This document shows positions 44,238 to 53,402 of a stretch of 64,000 bases of DNA, one piece after another. Source of the stretch: Pelagicoccus albus (GTDB lineage Bacteria > Verrucomicrobiota > Verrucomicrobiia > Opitutales > Opitutaceae). The DNA lies in assembly GCF_014230145.1 (NCBI RefSeq), contig NZ_JACHVC010000008.1:124001-188000 (forward strand). The letters are read 5' to 3'. Position numbers and translations under genes: made by a program. Position 1 is the stretch's first letter. Every line of letters begins with the position of its first letter. The notes beneath the pieces were generated by a model that worked only from the letters and a program-made list of their open reading frames with translations, did not search any database and was not told the origin of the DNA.

Positions 44238-44855
44238 ATGACTCGCCTCGTTAGATTTGTCCCAGCCTTTTTTGCGTTCGCCCTTGTTTTTACCTCTCAG
44301 CTCTCCGCTCAGTCTTCCAACCTGCAGTACCAGGTGGCCAATATGGTGGAAGACCAGCGACTCATGATGGAGCAGATGAGAGCTCTCCTTTCGGAGATGG
44401 ATGACATGCGCCGCGAGAACGCTCGGCTGAAGTCGTTGGTGGAGGATTTGGAAGGCAAGGTTCAGCGCCAGTCCGGCAATTACGCCACGGTAGCCCAGGT
44501 GAACGAGGTTGTTCGCAAGGCGGTTACCGCCTTGGAGGCTAGAGACGAGACTTTGCGAAACGAGATGGTCAACATGGTTGGCGACAAGCTCGAAGCCTTT
44601 GGCAAGACAGTTAACAAGGCGCTGAATTCAGTCCCGACCATGCCAGCGCCACGCAAGGACGTTAAAACCAATTTCGATACTTCTGGGATTCCAACAACTG
44701 GCGTTCCGCATGAAGTCGCTCCAGGAGAAAGCATCTCGAGTATTGCCAAAAAGTACAATTCCCGCAGCGATTGGATCCAAAACATCAACAAGATCTCCGA
44801 TCCGCGCCTCCTGCAGGTCGGGCAGACCATTTTTGTTCCTCAAGACTCTCAATAG
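44238..44855 (+). CDS. Exported LysM-domain protein with coiled coil
   Basis: A 205-residue protein with a signal peptide (cleavage after about residue 24, SQLSAQ), a long coiled coil (about residues 30-115, MRRENARLKSLVEDLEGKV) and a C-terminal LysM domain (EVAPGESISSIAKKYNSRSD, VGQTIFVP). LysM binds peptidoglycan, so it may tether or organise the envelope. It is 12 bp upstream of parB, in the same direction. Confidence 0.85.
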   Translation: MTRLVRFVPAFFAFALVFTSQLSAQSSNLQYQVANMVEDQRLMMEQMRALLSEMDDMRRENARLKSLVEDLEGKVQRQSGNYATVAQVNEVVRKAVTALEARDETLRNEMVNMVGDKLEAFGKTVNKALNSVPTMPAPRKDVKTNFDTSGIPTTGVPHEVAPGESISSIAKKYNSRSDWIQNINKISDPRLLQVGQTIFVPQDSQ

Positions 44856-44867
44856 CACCCACACCAC

Positions 44868-45839
44868 ATGGCGAAGAAACCCAGATTGGGCAAAGGGCTA
44901 GCCGGCCTGATTTCCGGCAACAAAGCGAACCAGTCGGCGCCTGCCGAAACGAAGGCGAAAGCGCCGGCGAAGACTCCGGCCAAGAAGGCGACCAAGGCAG
45001 TCAAAGCTGCGCCAGCCCCTGCGCCGGAACCGGCGGGAAGTCCTGACTTCATGGAGTTGCCGATTTCCAAGGTGGAGCCGAATCCTTATCAGCCACGCCG
45101 TGAGTTCGAAGAGAGCCAACTAAGCGATTTGGCCGAAAGCATTCGCAGCGAAGGTTTGATCCAACCGATCGTGGTTCGCGAGGTAAATGGGCGTTATCAG
45201 CTCATTGCTGGCGAGCGTCGCTGGCGGGCTTTCAAGATGCTGAAGCTCGGCAAGATCCCAGCCCGCATTATCAAGGCAGGCGATTCTTCCTCGGCCTCCA
45301 TGGCCTTGATCGAGAATCTGCAGCGAGAGAACCTAAACCCGATCGAAGAGTCTCTCGGCTACGCCAGCTTGCTGCGGGACTTTGATCTGACTCAGGAGCA
45401 GGTAGCCGAAAGAGTGGGCAAGGGCCGCGCGACAGTGGCGAATTCGCTGCGTTTGTTGACGCTTCCCGATGAAGTTCGTGGCTATTTGTCGACTGGTCTT
45501 TTGTCCACCGGGCACGCTAAGGTGTTGCTCGGTCTCGAGGCTAAGCAAGAGCAGGTTTTGATCGCTCGTCGCATCATCGAAGAGGGGGTAAGCGTGCGTG
45601 GAACGGAGGCTCTGATTGAGAGCATGAAGCGCTCCGGCAAGGGCAAGCAAAGCGGAGGACGCACTGTTTCTTCCGCGGAAGCCGCCGCCATCGAAGACAT
45701 CGAGAAGCGTATGGTTTCCTATCTTAATGCCAAGGTGGCTCTCAAGCACTCGCCCAAGAAAGGTAAGATCATGATCGAGTACACCGGCAACGACGACTTG
45801 CAGCGCATCCTCGAGAAGATCGGCTTGGAAGAAGCGTAG
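44868..45839 (+). CDS. parB: Chromosome-partitioning protein ParB
   Basis: ParB binds parS sites, hydrolyses CTP and spreads to load SMC. The 323-residue protein has an Ala/Lys/Pro-rich N-terminal region (about residues 20-55), the ParB/Srx domain with VEPNPYQPRREFEE, AGERRWRAFKML and the arginine patch, and a helix-turn-helix (LTQEQVAERVGKGRATVANS). The C-terminal dimerisation region is present. parA was not found in the window; the partner may lie elsewhere. No parS consensus was spotted near the gene. Confidence 0.95.
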   Translation: MAKKPRLGKGLAGLISGNKANQSAPAETKAKAPAKTPAKKATKAVKAAPAPAPEPAGSPDFMELPISKVEPNPYQPRREFEESQLSDLAESIRSEGLIQPIVVREVNGRYQLIAGERRWRAFKMLKLGKIPARIIKAGDSSSASMALIENLQRENLNPIEESLGYASLLRDFDLTQEQVAERVGKGRATVANSLRLLTLPDEVRGYLSTGLLSTGHAKVLLGLEAKQEQVLIARRIIEEGVSVRGTEALIESMKRSGKGKQSGGRTVSSAEAAAIEDIEKRMVSYLNAKVALKHSPKKGKIMIEYTGNDDLQRILEKIGLEEA

Positions 45840-45930
45840 TACGTCGTCGTATTATCGTTTTTACTTCTAACGGTCGCATCCAGGCCTCTGTAATCTTGCC
45901 AGGGGTGTTTGTCCCTTTTATGCAGGGGTG

Positions 45931-48900
45931 ATGTTGAGACGAATCCCTCTTTTCGCCCTGCTGTGTATCGTTATCTCTGCAAGTTTAGCTTATTCGCAGA
46001 CGACTTGGACTGACCAGACTACGAGTGCTGGTATAGGCGGCATCCTTAATGATGTCGATTACGGCGACGGCCTCTATGTAGCCGTGGGGACAAATTCGAC
46101 CGCGGGCCTGATCTATTCTTCAGAAGACGGCGTCACTTGGACCAGTCGTACTAGTTCCGCCAATCTCGGCGGAATCCTAAACGGGATTGCTTATGGAGAT
46201 GGCAGCTTCGTCACAGTCGGCACGAATTCGACCTACGGCTTAATAGGCTTCTCTTACGATGGTATCAATTGGAACAACTTCACGAGTAGCGCCTCGATCG
46301 GCGGCATTCTCAATGATGTGGCCTATGGCAACGGAACTTGGGTCGCAGTGGGAGAAACGGGCTCGGTCGCAGTCGTGGCCACTTCGACCACCGGGGCGGC
46401 TTGGACGAACCGAACTTCAACTCTAGGCATCGGAGGAAACCTCAAAGGAGTCGCCTACGGAAATGGCAAGTTCGTGGCGGTCGGCACCAACGGGGCCCGA
46501 GTGGTGTTTTTGACCTCGGAGGACGGCCGTGATTGGCAAGACCACACGGTGGCGGTCGACATCGGCGGAGTAGCGTATTCAGTGGCTTATGACGGCAGTC
46601 GATTCGTGGCGACCGGGGAGGGGACTTTAAGCGGTGGAAGCACGACTGCCCATGTTTTGGTTTCTGAGGATGGCGAGACGTGGACGAACCTGACTCAATC
46701 GGCAGGCTTAGGCGGCATTGGCTATGGAGTCGCGGGTACGAACGGAACCTCGGTCCTAGTTGGGCGTACCGGATCGGCGGGATTGCTTGCGTATTCGGAT
46801 AATGGATCAAGCTGGACGAATTTAACCAGTACCGCGAATGCTCCCGGGGACTTAAATGGAGTCGCAGTCGGCCCGACGCTTTGGGTTGCGGTGGGAACGA
46901 ACGCGGTGAATGGCGTGGTAGTGACTTCAGAGGCAAGCAGTAGCTCCACGTCCGATCCTATCTTTTTCGAGTCGGATATCGAGGCCGGTCCCAACGGAGG
47001 AAACTACACAGTCAACGTTTTGGCCGGATCTTCCAGCTCTTGGACTGCGACTGAGGATTCCAGTTGGATTTCACTTACGAACCCGAGTGGCACTGGCAAC
47101 GGCGCTGTTCAAGTGAATGTGTCGTACAATCCAGATCTAACGAGCCGCAGCGCTACGGTTGCTCTTGGGAGTAACAGTCTCGTGGTCAACCAAAGTGGCA
47201 GTCCGCTTATTACGCCGAGCTGGTATTCGGGGAGCTTGTCGAGCGAAGGCGTCGTAACTCTCCGCTGGTCTCAGGCGTACGGATCAGATGGATACGAATT
47301 GCAGAGAAGGCTACAAGGCGATTCCGCATTCACAACGATAGCGAACGTATCGGGAGCGAGCTCTATCACTTACGACGATACTACATTTGTATCCGGATAT
47401 ACATACGAATATCAGGTGCGTTCGGTGGCGGGTAGTGTCGTTTCCGATTGGTCGACTGTTCGTACTGTGGCGACTCCGCCTGCCATTCCGGACGGATTCG
47501 ATGTCGCGGTATTGAATCCCTATCAAGCTCGACTCACCTGGAATGACGTGACGGGCGAGAGTGGTTATCTCATCTATCGGGCTCTTGGAGCGGATGGGAA
47601 CTTTAGCCAAGTAGGCAGGACCGCCGCGGATGTGACGTCATTTGTCGACGTTGGATTGCAGGAGCTCACTCTTTATCGCTACCGCATTGAGGCGGAGAGT
47701 TCGATCTATGGGCGTTATTCGGAAATCGTTTCCGCCACGACCTCGGAGGATACACGGTCCATCGTTTGGTCGCATTCCAGCAGCGGGCTTCGCTCTTACA
47801 ACGATGTCGCCTTCGCGGATGGAGTCTGGGTCGCGGTGGGTTCTGGCGGTTGGGTTAGCCGTTCCACCGATGCGAGCAGCTGGAGCGATGTCGATCCCGG
47901 CGTTACGGTAGCGCTCAACGACGTGGCATCCCGCTCGGGCCAGTTCGTTGCGGTGGGGGACGATGGTACTATTATATATTCTACCGACGGTTCGTCATGG
48001 ACAGAAGCGGATAGCGGCCTTTCCGAGAGGTTGGTCGGAGTCGCCTATGGAACAGCGGGTTGGATTTCGGTGGGCGAATCGGGTGGTATGGTGAGCAGTG
48101 CGGATGGAATCGTTTGGTCGGCGGTGACGTCGATTGAAGCGAGTGAATTTGTATCCATTTTCTACGGAGGCGCTACTTACTTCGCGATCGAAGGCAGTGG
48201 TCGAGTGGTATCAAGCGCGGATGGGGCCACATGGACCGAAGTCCGGGCCAGCGCCTCGACTGATGCTGAGTTGCAACCGTATTTCTGGACTCGAACAGCT
48301 GGGGTGGAAGGAAATGGAAGTTTTTCCATGGTCGGCCCAAACAGCTATTCATCCAACAGTTCCGATGGGGTCACGTGGAACGAAGTGTCCGAGGGTGACT
48401 ATAATTACTTCAATTCGGTTGCTTACGGAAATGGTCAGTTTGTGGCGGTGGGTATCAACGGAAGCGTTGGTACCTCGGCGACGGGAGCCTCTTACGCGAG
48501 CTCGGCGTATCTGCAGGTTTCTTTAAACGGGGTTGCGTTTGGGAATGGCATTTTCGTCTCCGTGGGAGAGCGTGGTTTTATAACGAGCAGCTCCGACGGA
48601 AGCTCTTGGACCACCAGAAACGCGGCGGTGGGATCTGTCGCGAATCTTACTGTGATAGCCGCTGGCGCCGGCCAACTGGTCGCCTTTGGCGATACCGATA
48701 CCGAAACCGTGGTGGTGGTGAACGACTTCGATGGGCTCGGTTGGAACGAACATGTCTACTCGGCCGATTCCAGCGCCTACATGCCGCTCATGGATGACGC
48801 CTTGTACCTGGGATCCAACTACGTGGCGGTTGGAAACGAAGGGTTAGCTCTGACTTCTACCGATGGCGTTACGTGGACGACTACCCGAAATCAGGAAGCG

Positions 48901-49797
48901 GGAGCCATTAATGATTTTCTCCGCACAGTGGCCGCGGGGCAGGGCAAGGTAATCGCGGCAGGAGGCTCCGATGGTTTGGTCGTGTCGCAAGATGATGGAG
49001 CGACCTGGCAAGCAGTTTCAGATTTGCCGAGCGGATTCCACGCTTGGAGCATTGCCTATGCGGATGGTAATTGGGCAACTGTATTTCCTGGCCAAAATGA
49101 CGTGGAAGCTTATCGGTCCTCAGACGGCAGCACGTGGACTTTGGCATCGGTCAGCGGTACCAATGTTCCGGAGATAGACATGCTCACCACCGGCTCTCTC
49201 TATGGAAGCTCGCTTTGGTTGGGGCTGGGGTCGAGCTACGATGGTAGCTCCGCGCAAGCGATGGTTTCCGCCGATGGGGCGAATTGGAATGCCAGCTCCG
49301 TTACCGGCATCGATGGCGATGTGAAGGGGCTAGCCTATGGGGCGGGCTTGTTCGTTGCCGTGGGAGATGGCTCCTCGGTTTGGGCTTCCATGAACGGAAT
49401 CGATTGGGAGGCCTCTCCTGTAGGTTACCTTTCTCAGGAAATCGCCAATCTCGGTGGGTTTCGGGACGTGGTTTTCTATCTCGACCGGTTCTATGCTGTA
49501 GGAGTGGGAGGGACGGTTGTTGAGTTGTTTATGCGCTCTAGCGATTCGCCCGCCGGTCCTGTTTTGGATCCCGCGGAGGTTCTGGTCACGAGCCGAGGCA
49601 ATGGACTGTATACCCTGACTTGGTCCAGTGATGTGGGAGTTGCCTACCAGCTGGAAACGGTAGTCGGTCTCGGAACGGAAAGTTGGGTTTCGGTGGGGTC
49701 TCCTCTGAATGGGACAGGCTCAAGCCTCAGCGTCGATGTGGATCTGCAAGCAGGGGCCTCGGTTCGCTTTTGGCGGATTCGTACTCTCGAGCCCTAG
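45931..49797 (+). CDS. Large secreted beta-propeller protein with BACON-like and FN3 domains
   Basis: A 1,288-residue exported protein with a signal peptide (MLRRIPLFALLCIVISASLA, cleavage before QTTW). Residues about 25-340 and 610-1230 are built from roughly 45-residue blades of the type YG-x-FVAVG...GL...SSDG-x-TWT, as in BNR/Ycf48-like propellers; many copies, degenerate. Residues about 345-425 look like a BACON domain (WTATEDSSWISLTN), followed by two fibronectin type III domains to about 605. The C-terminal beta domain ends in FWRIRTLEP, a tail frequent in Verrucomicrobiota. No sorting signal is present. Substrate unknown; glycan binding is inference. A GTG at 45928 is an alternative start. 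Confidence 0.8.
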   Translation: MLRRIPLFALLCIVISASLAYSQTTWTDQTTSAGIGGILNDVDYGDGLYVAVGTNSTAGLIYSSEDGVTWTSRTSSANLGGILNGIAYGDGSFVTVGTNSTYGLIGFSYDGINWNNFTSSASIGGILNDVAYGNGTWVAVGETGSVAVVATSTTGAAWTNRTSTLGIGGNLKGVAYGNGKFVAVGTNGARVVFLTSEDGRDWQDHTVAVDIGGVAYSVAYDGSRFVATGEGTLSGGSTTAHVLVSEDGETWTNLTQSAGLGGIGYGVAGTNGTSVLVGRTGSAGLLAYSDNGSSWTNLTSTANAPGDLNGVAVGPTLWVAVGTNAVNGVVVTSEASSSSTSDPIFFESDIEAGPNGGNYTVNVLAGSSSSWTATEDSSWISLTNPSGTGNGAVQVNVSYNPDLTSRSATVALGSNSLVVNQSGSPLITPSWYSGSLSSEGVVTLRWSQAYGSDGYELQRRLQGDSAFTTIANVSGASSITYDDTTFVSGYTYEYQVRSVAGSVVSDWSTVRTVATPPAIPDGFDVAVLNPYQARLTWNDVTGESGYLIYRALGADGNFSQVGRTAADVTSFVDVGLQELTLYRYRIEAESSIYGRYSEIVSATTSEDTRSIVWSHSSSGLRSYNDVAFADGVWVAVGSGGWVSRSTDASSWSDVDPGVTVALNDVASRSGQFVAVGDDGTIIYSTDGSSWTEADSGLSERLVGVAYGTAGWISVGESGGMVSSADGIVWSAVTSIEASEFVSIFYGGATYFAIEGSGRVVSSADGATWTEVRASASTDAELQPYFWTRTAGVEGNGSFSMVGPNSYSSNSSDGVTWNEVSEGDYNYFNSVAYGNGQFVAVGINGSVGTSATGASYASSAYLQVSLNGVAFGNGIFVSVGERGFITSSSDGSSWTTRNAAVGSVANLTVIAAGAGQLVAFGDTDTETVVVVNDFDGLGWNEHVYSADSSAYMPLMDDALYLGSNYVAVGNEGLALTSTDGVTWTTTRNQEAGAINDFLRTVAAGQGKVIAAGGSDGLVVSQDDGATWQAVSDLPSGFHAWSIAYADGNWATVFPGQNDVEAYRSSDGSTWTLASVSGTNVPEIDMLTTGSLYGSSLWLGLGSSYDGSSAQAMVSADGANWNASSVTGIDGDVKGLAYGAGLFVAVGDGSSVWASMNGIDWEASPVGYLSQEIANLGGFRDVVFYLDRFYAVGVGGTVVELFMRSSDSPAGPVLDPAEVLVTSRGNGLYTLTWSSDVGVAYQLETVVGLGTESWVSVGSPLNGTGSSLSVDVDLQAGASVRFWRIRTLEP

Positions 49798-49874
49798 AGG
49801 GGGGCTTTAGATCGCAAGAGTGTTTCCGTCCTTGACAAGGCAAAATCCTTTTTCGACTGTCTCCGGCTCTAATT

Positions 49875-50336
49875 ATGGATTTTCTCAACGGCTTTCTCAC
49901 AGTAGTACTGGTCCTCGTGTCCCTTTTCATGATCTTTTTGGTGCTCATGCAACGTGGTAACGCCAACGGTGGCCTTGGCGCTGCTATGGGCGGGGGCATG
50001 GCCGAGTCGGCTCTCGGAGCGGAAACCAGCAGCGTCCTTTCCAAGTGGACTCGTAACACTGCGATCGTATTTTTCTTGCTCACTTTTGGCCTCTATCTCT
50101 CCAAGCTGCACCAGCATGAGGTGGCGAAGGCCGGCGTCGAAGGAGCTCTTCCGCAGATCGACGCGCCTGAGCAAAGCGCAGCATCTAGCGCGTTGCAGGA
50201 GTTGATGTCTGAAGCCGAAGAAGCGACTGACGCTGCGGCGGACGAAGTCGATGCGGCTGCCGAGCAAGTTGAGTCGCAAGCAGCGGAAGCTCAGGATGCA
50301 GCGGAAGAAGCTGCTGAAGAACTGCCAGCTCAATAA
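49875..50336 (+). CDS. secG: Protein translocase subunit SecG
   Basis: SecG is the third core subunit of SecYEG. Two membrane segments occur (residues 5-26 and 61-79) with the conserved MQRGNANGGLGAAMGGGMAE loop between them. At 153 residues it is longer than most SecG proteins because of an acidic Ala/Glu-rich C-terminal tail (about 60 residues). ATG 49875 is the only reasonable start. A terminator follows at the next gene's start. Confidence 0.93.
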   Translation: MDFLNGFLTVVLVLVSLFMIFLVLMQRGNANGGLGAAMGGGMAESALGAETSSVLSKWTRNTAIVFFLLTFGLYLSKLHQHEVAKAGVEGALPQIDAPEQSAASSALQELMSEAEEATDAAADEVDAAAEQVESQAAEAQDAAEEAAEELPAQ

Positions 50337-50362
50337 AGAATTCCGTACGGATACCTTTTCAA

Positions 50363-51328
50363 ATGGCCGGGTCTACCCAACGCATGGGAATACGCCCGGC
50401 CTTTTTTGTACCTAGAATCAAGCGAGTCCTGCTGCTAGCGGGTTTCGGTCTATTCTGCCTATTGGAGCTTTCGGCTCAGCGGAGGCTATCGGATAGCCCG
50501 CTTGACACCTTGGGAGAGGACGTGAGCCAGGCGGACGGGCTAGAGATCCTCAATACTTTCCGGAGCCTCGGGATCGCGGGAGATTATCGGCTTGGCTTCG
50601 AGTTGCGAATCATGCCGCGACGGGGCGATACAGTTGAGGTTCCTGGCGTGTTGATTGGCACTCAGACCGAATATGGTCCGCTCACTCGAATCGATATCGC
50701 TCTCAAGCAGTCGGATGTGACGGATCAGGGAAAACTCATTCCCGCCGAGGTGAAGCGGCTTTTGCTGCAAAATGGGATCTTTGCCAATGCGGTCAGCTCC
50801 AACAGCTGGGACGAGTCGGCGGAGCTTCCTAAACCGGTTGCGGCGGAATCCTATTTCGAGGGGATAGCGGGCAGCGATTTCACCATCTTCGACCTGTTGA
50901 TGCCTTTTTCCTTTTGGCAGGATTTCGAGTACGAGGGGCGAACCACCAAGCGGAGTCGCCCGACTCATGTTTTCACGCTGTTGCCACCGCAAGAGGCAGA
51001 GGGAATCAGGGCTCACATCTCCAAGGTTCGTATCTATCTCGATGAGGAGTTCAACGCTCTGAATCGCGTGGAAATCTATGATGCGGAAGGCGAGCTGAGC
51101 AAAACGCTCTCCGTGGTGGCCTTCAAAATCGTAGACGGACAAGGTGTTCTCAGTCAGGTCGACGTGCGCAACGAGCAGACGCGAGACAAAACCCGTTTTC
51201 GCGTGACGGACCCCGCTCTGGGGGTCGAAGTGCCTGAATGGGTGTTCGATATGGAGGGCTTGACCCGGAACGTATACGGTACGCCGCTTTCCCGCGTACA
51301 GGGCAAGCCAGCCGAAGAAGACGAGTAA
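50363..51328 (+). CDS. Exported protein, LolA-like fold suspected
   Basis: A 321-residue protein with a signal peptide (RVLLLAGFGLFCLLELSAQ). The mature part is beta-rich with alternating polar segments (YRLGFELRIMPRRGDTVEVP, then DFTIFDLLMPFSFWQDFEYE and TKRSRPTHVFTLLPP). This layout resembles bacterial outer-membrane lipoprotein-sorting proteins of the LolA fold, but no specific motif confirms it. The start is uncertain (50363 or 50384), because the secG terminator-like hairpin overlaps both. It may be translated from secG read-through RNA, with control at the hairpin. Confidence 0.65.
   Translation: MAGSTQRMGIRPAFFVPRIKRVLLLAGFGLFCLLELSAQRRLSDSPLDTLGEDVSQADGLEILNTFRSLGIAGDYRLGFELRIMPRRGDTVEVPGVLIGTQTEYGPLTRIDIALKQSDVTDQGKLIPAEVKRLLLQNGIFANAVSSNSWDESAELPKPVAAESYFEGIAGSDFTIFDLLMPFSFWQDFEYEGRTTKRSRPTHVFTLLPPQEAEGIRAHISKVRIYLDEEFNALNRVEIYDAEGELSKTLSVVAFKIVDGQGVLSQVDVRNEQTRDKTRFRVTDPALGVEVPEWVFDMEGLTRNVYGTPLSRVQGKPAEEDE
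50365..50407 (+). terminator. Terminator-like hairpin after secG overlapping next gene's start
   Basis: GGCCGGG (50365-50371) pairs with CCCGGCC (50395-50401), followed by T6. The 23-nt loop contains ATG 50384, and the stem begins inside ATG 50363, so the hairpin covers both candidate starts of the next gene. Confidence 0.65.
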
Positions 51329-51349
51329 CTTGCCGACCCGCATGTTCCG

Positions 51350-51556
51350 TTAGCGTGAGGCTTGGCGGATGATCTCTTGGATGGTGGTATTGACCGGACC
51401 CATCGCTTGGTAGGCTTGATCCAATTGGTGCGGGCGTTCGACACCTAGTCGAAGGTAGGCGGAGGCCAATAGGAAGGCACATACGATGCCGAGGCTGCTG
51501 GCGAGGATTTTTCCGATGGTATGGCGAGAGAGAGAAGGGGAAGTGATTCGTTTCAT
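51350..51556 (-). CDS. Small single-pass membrane protein
   Basis: A 68-residue protein with one membrane segment (ILASSLGIVCAFLLASAYLR, residues about 17-36), a basic N-terminus and a helical C-terminus. ATG 51556 is selected because GGAGAG lies 5-10 nt upstream; an upstream ATG at 51568 lacks a site. It is divergent from the sigma-54 activator gene, with 158 bp between them. No family recognised. Confidence 0.6.
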   Translation of the reverse strand: MKRITSPSLSRHTIGKILASSLGIVCAFLLASAYLRLGVERPHQLDQAYQAMGPVNTTIQEIIRQASR

Positions 51557-51680
51557 GCCACTCTCCATCGCACTGCAGATGCCATTTAGGGTAGGAAAAT
51601 TTGTAAGTAACAGATGGACAGTGAAATACGTTGTTCGGTTTTTGATGGAACGATTTGAAGAATCGATATCCTTACAACTG

Positions 51681-51708
51681 TTGACTGGTGCTTATGTGCA
51701 ATTAATGT
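51681..51708 (+). promoter_or_regulatory. Sigma-70 promoter giving probable leaderless mRNA
   Basis: TTGACT (51681) and TAATGT (51703), 16-bp spacing. The predicted transcription start coincides with the ATG at 51715, and no ribosome site precedes that ATG, so the activator message may be leaderless. Confidence 0.5.
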
Positions 51709-51714
51709 ACACCC

Positions 51715-53241
51715 ATGCCGCAAAAGATATTTGTCCGTGATCATTGGCCACTTGCTCAGAAACTGGCTGAAGTGGTTTATTGTAATCCCTTTGAAGAGTC
51801 TCGATGGCAACTGGAGCGGGAGTGCTTGGGGGAGGACTATCAGGAACGGTATCGTTACGTCGCTCCTGGCGGGGCGGAAGAGTTGTTGGCCCCGAATTTA
51901 AAGAAGCTCTTGGCTATGGCGCTCGAGTTCATGGAAGCTGCCCGGTCCAAGCTCGCCAAAGCTAGGCAGGTGGATGAAGGGGAGCGAGTGGTCTACGAAA
52001 ACCTTGTACACTTCGTGGTTTATCACGAGTTCATGCAGAAGTACGACCGTCTTATCGAAGGCGCTCTTGCGGGAAAGCCAGTGCCTGGCGGCGTCTCCTT
52101 TTTCTACGAGTATCGGGACCGCCAGCGGTATTTTCTGAGCGTGCACGCGGCCACCCGCTTTTCGCCTGAGCAGGAGGGATTGTATTTTGCGCTCTACTTT
52201 CAGTTGAGACGGGCGTGGCTGAATATCTACCGGTATCTGGTGGGTGGCTCCGAGGCGATCTGCGCCCTGCGAAGCCGAATCTGGGGCAGTTGTTTTACCC
52301 ACGACATGCGCCGCTACCAACGCTCGCTCTACAATCGGATGAGCGATATCGTGACCTTGATAACGGGTCCATCGGGCACGGGCAAGGAGTTGGTGGCTCG
52401 GGCGGTAGGCATGTCCCGATTCGTTCCCTTCGATATCAAGACGGGGCGTTTTGCGGTCGATTTCTCGGAAGCGTTTTATCCGCTCAACCTTTCGGCACTC
52501 TCTCCCACATTGATCGAGTCCGAGCTTTTCGGGCATCGCAAAGGAGCCTTCACGGGAGCCTTGCAGGATCGGGAAGGCTACTTCGAGAAATGCGGAGCGT
52601 TTGGTACCGTCTTCTTGGATGAGATAGGAGAGACGGATGCGTCCATTCAGGTTAAGCTGCTGAGGGTGCTGCAGACTCGGCAATTCCAGAGGCTCGGCGA
52701 CACCGCGCTGAGGCCTTTCGTCGGAAAGATTATGGCCGCTACGAACCGGGATTTGCCGGATGAGATCGCCGCCGGGTCCTTCCGTGAAGACTTCTATTTC
52801 CGCCTTTGCGCGGATCGGATTCGGACTCCATCTCTTAGCGAAGTGCTTTCAGGGAGTGGGGCGGAGATAGGAACTCTGGTCCGCCATATCGCCCTCAAAG
52901 TGGCTGGTCCCGTGGACGCGGAATCGCTGGCAGAGGAGTCGATTGGCTGGATAAAGCAAAACCTTGGTTCGGCCTACCAGTGGCCCGGCAACTTCCGAGA
53001 GCTCGAGCAATGCGTGCGTAACATTATGATTCACGGTCGCTACGAGGCGGAGGATCTCGGTTTGAGCCGAGTGGACGCGGATCGCGTCAAAGAGGCGGCA
53101 GGAGAAAAATTGACCGCGAATCAATTGCTGAGCCGCTACGCCCAGGAAATCTACAGACGAGGCGGGAGTTATGAAGAGACCGCTCGCGTTCTCCAAGTCG
53201 ACAGAAGGACTGCGAAACGCTATGTTTTGGGAGTCGATTGA
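51715..53241 (+). CDS. Sigma-54-dependent transcriptional activator of unknown signal
   Basis: A 508-residue bacterial enhancer-binding protein. Residues about 1-210 are a domain I do not recognise (no receiver, GAF or PAS signature), with several aromatic-rich helices. The AAA+ domain follows: Walker A GPSGTGKELVARA, the GAFTGA loop in FGHRKGAFTGALQDREG, Walker B GTVFLDEIGE and FREDFYFRLC. The C-terminal DNA-binding helix-turn-helix is YEETARVLQVDRRTAKRYVL. The gene is next to a lipid-remodelling gene with a candidate sigma-54 site, which it may control. Confidence 0.88.
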   Translation: MPQKIFVRDHWPLAQKLAEVVYCNPFEESRWQLERECLGEDYQERYRYVAPGGAEELLAPNLKKLLAMALEFMEAARSKLAKARQVDEGERVVYENLVHFVVYHEFMQKYDRLIEGALAGKPVPGGVSFFYEYRDRQRYFLSVHAATRFSPEQEGLYFALYFQLRRAWLNIYRYLVGGSEAICALRSRIWGSCFTHDMRRYQRSLYNRMSDIVTLITGPSGTGKELVARAVGMSRFVPFDIKTGRFAVDFSEAFYPLNLSALSPTLIESELFGHRKGAFTGALQDREGYFEKCGAFGTVFLDEIGETDASIQVKLLRVLQTRQFQRLGDTALRPFVGKIMAATNRDLPDEIAAGSFREDFYFRLCADRIRTPSLSEVLSGSGAEIGTLVRHIALKVAGPVDAESLAEESIGWIKQNLGSAYQWPGNFRELEQCVRNIMIHGRYEAEDLGLSRVDADRVKEAAGEKLTANQLLSRYAQEIYRRGGSYEETARVLQVDRRTAKRYVLGVD

Positions 53242-53257
53242 TAGAAAACGCTAAGCC

Positions 53258-53307
53258 TAGTTGGACAAAATTTGTACATTGGATTCTGGGGTTGGATTTA
53301 GTTGGAC
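53258..53307 (+). repeat. Direct repeats upstream of the lipid-gene promoter, candidate enhancer
   Basis: TAGTTGGAC occurs at 53258 and again at 53299, 41 bp apart (about four helical turns). TTGGATT occurs twice between them. They are about 70-120 bp upstream of the -24 element, the usual place for an activator's enhancer. Confidence 0.5.
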
Positions 53308-53375
53308 GGGTTGAGGATTTGTAAGTAATTGATAAGCATTGGTTAGAGGGTTCGTAATTCTCACTTCTCGCGGGC

Positions 53376-53391
53376 TGGCATGACGCTAGCA
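53376..53391 (+). promoter_or_regulatory. Candidate sigma-54 promoter of the LplT-PlsC-Aas gene
   Basis: TGGCATGACGCTAGCA has GG-N10-GC spacing and the TGGCA core; the -12 half is TAGCA rather than TTGCA. The predicted start (about 53402) is at the ATG of the next gene, so transcripts from it would lack the GAGAGG ribosome site. Confidence 0.5.
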
Positions 53392-53402
53392 AATAGAGAG
53401 GC

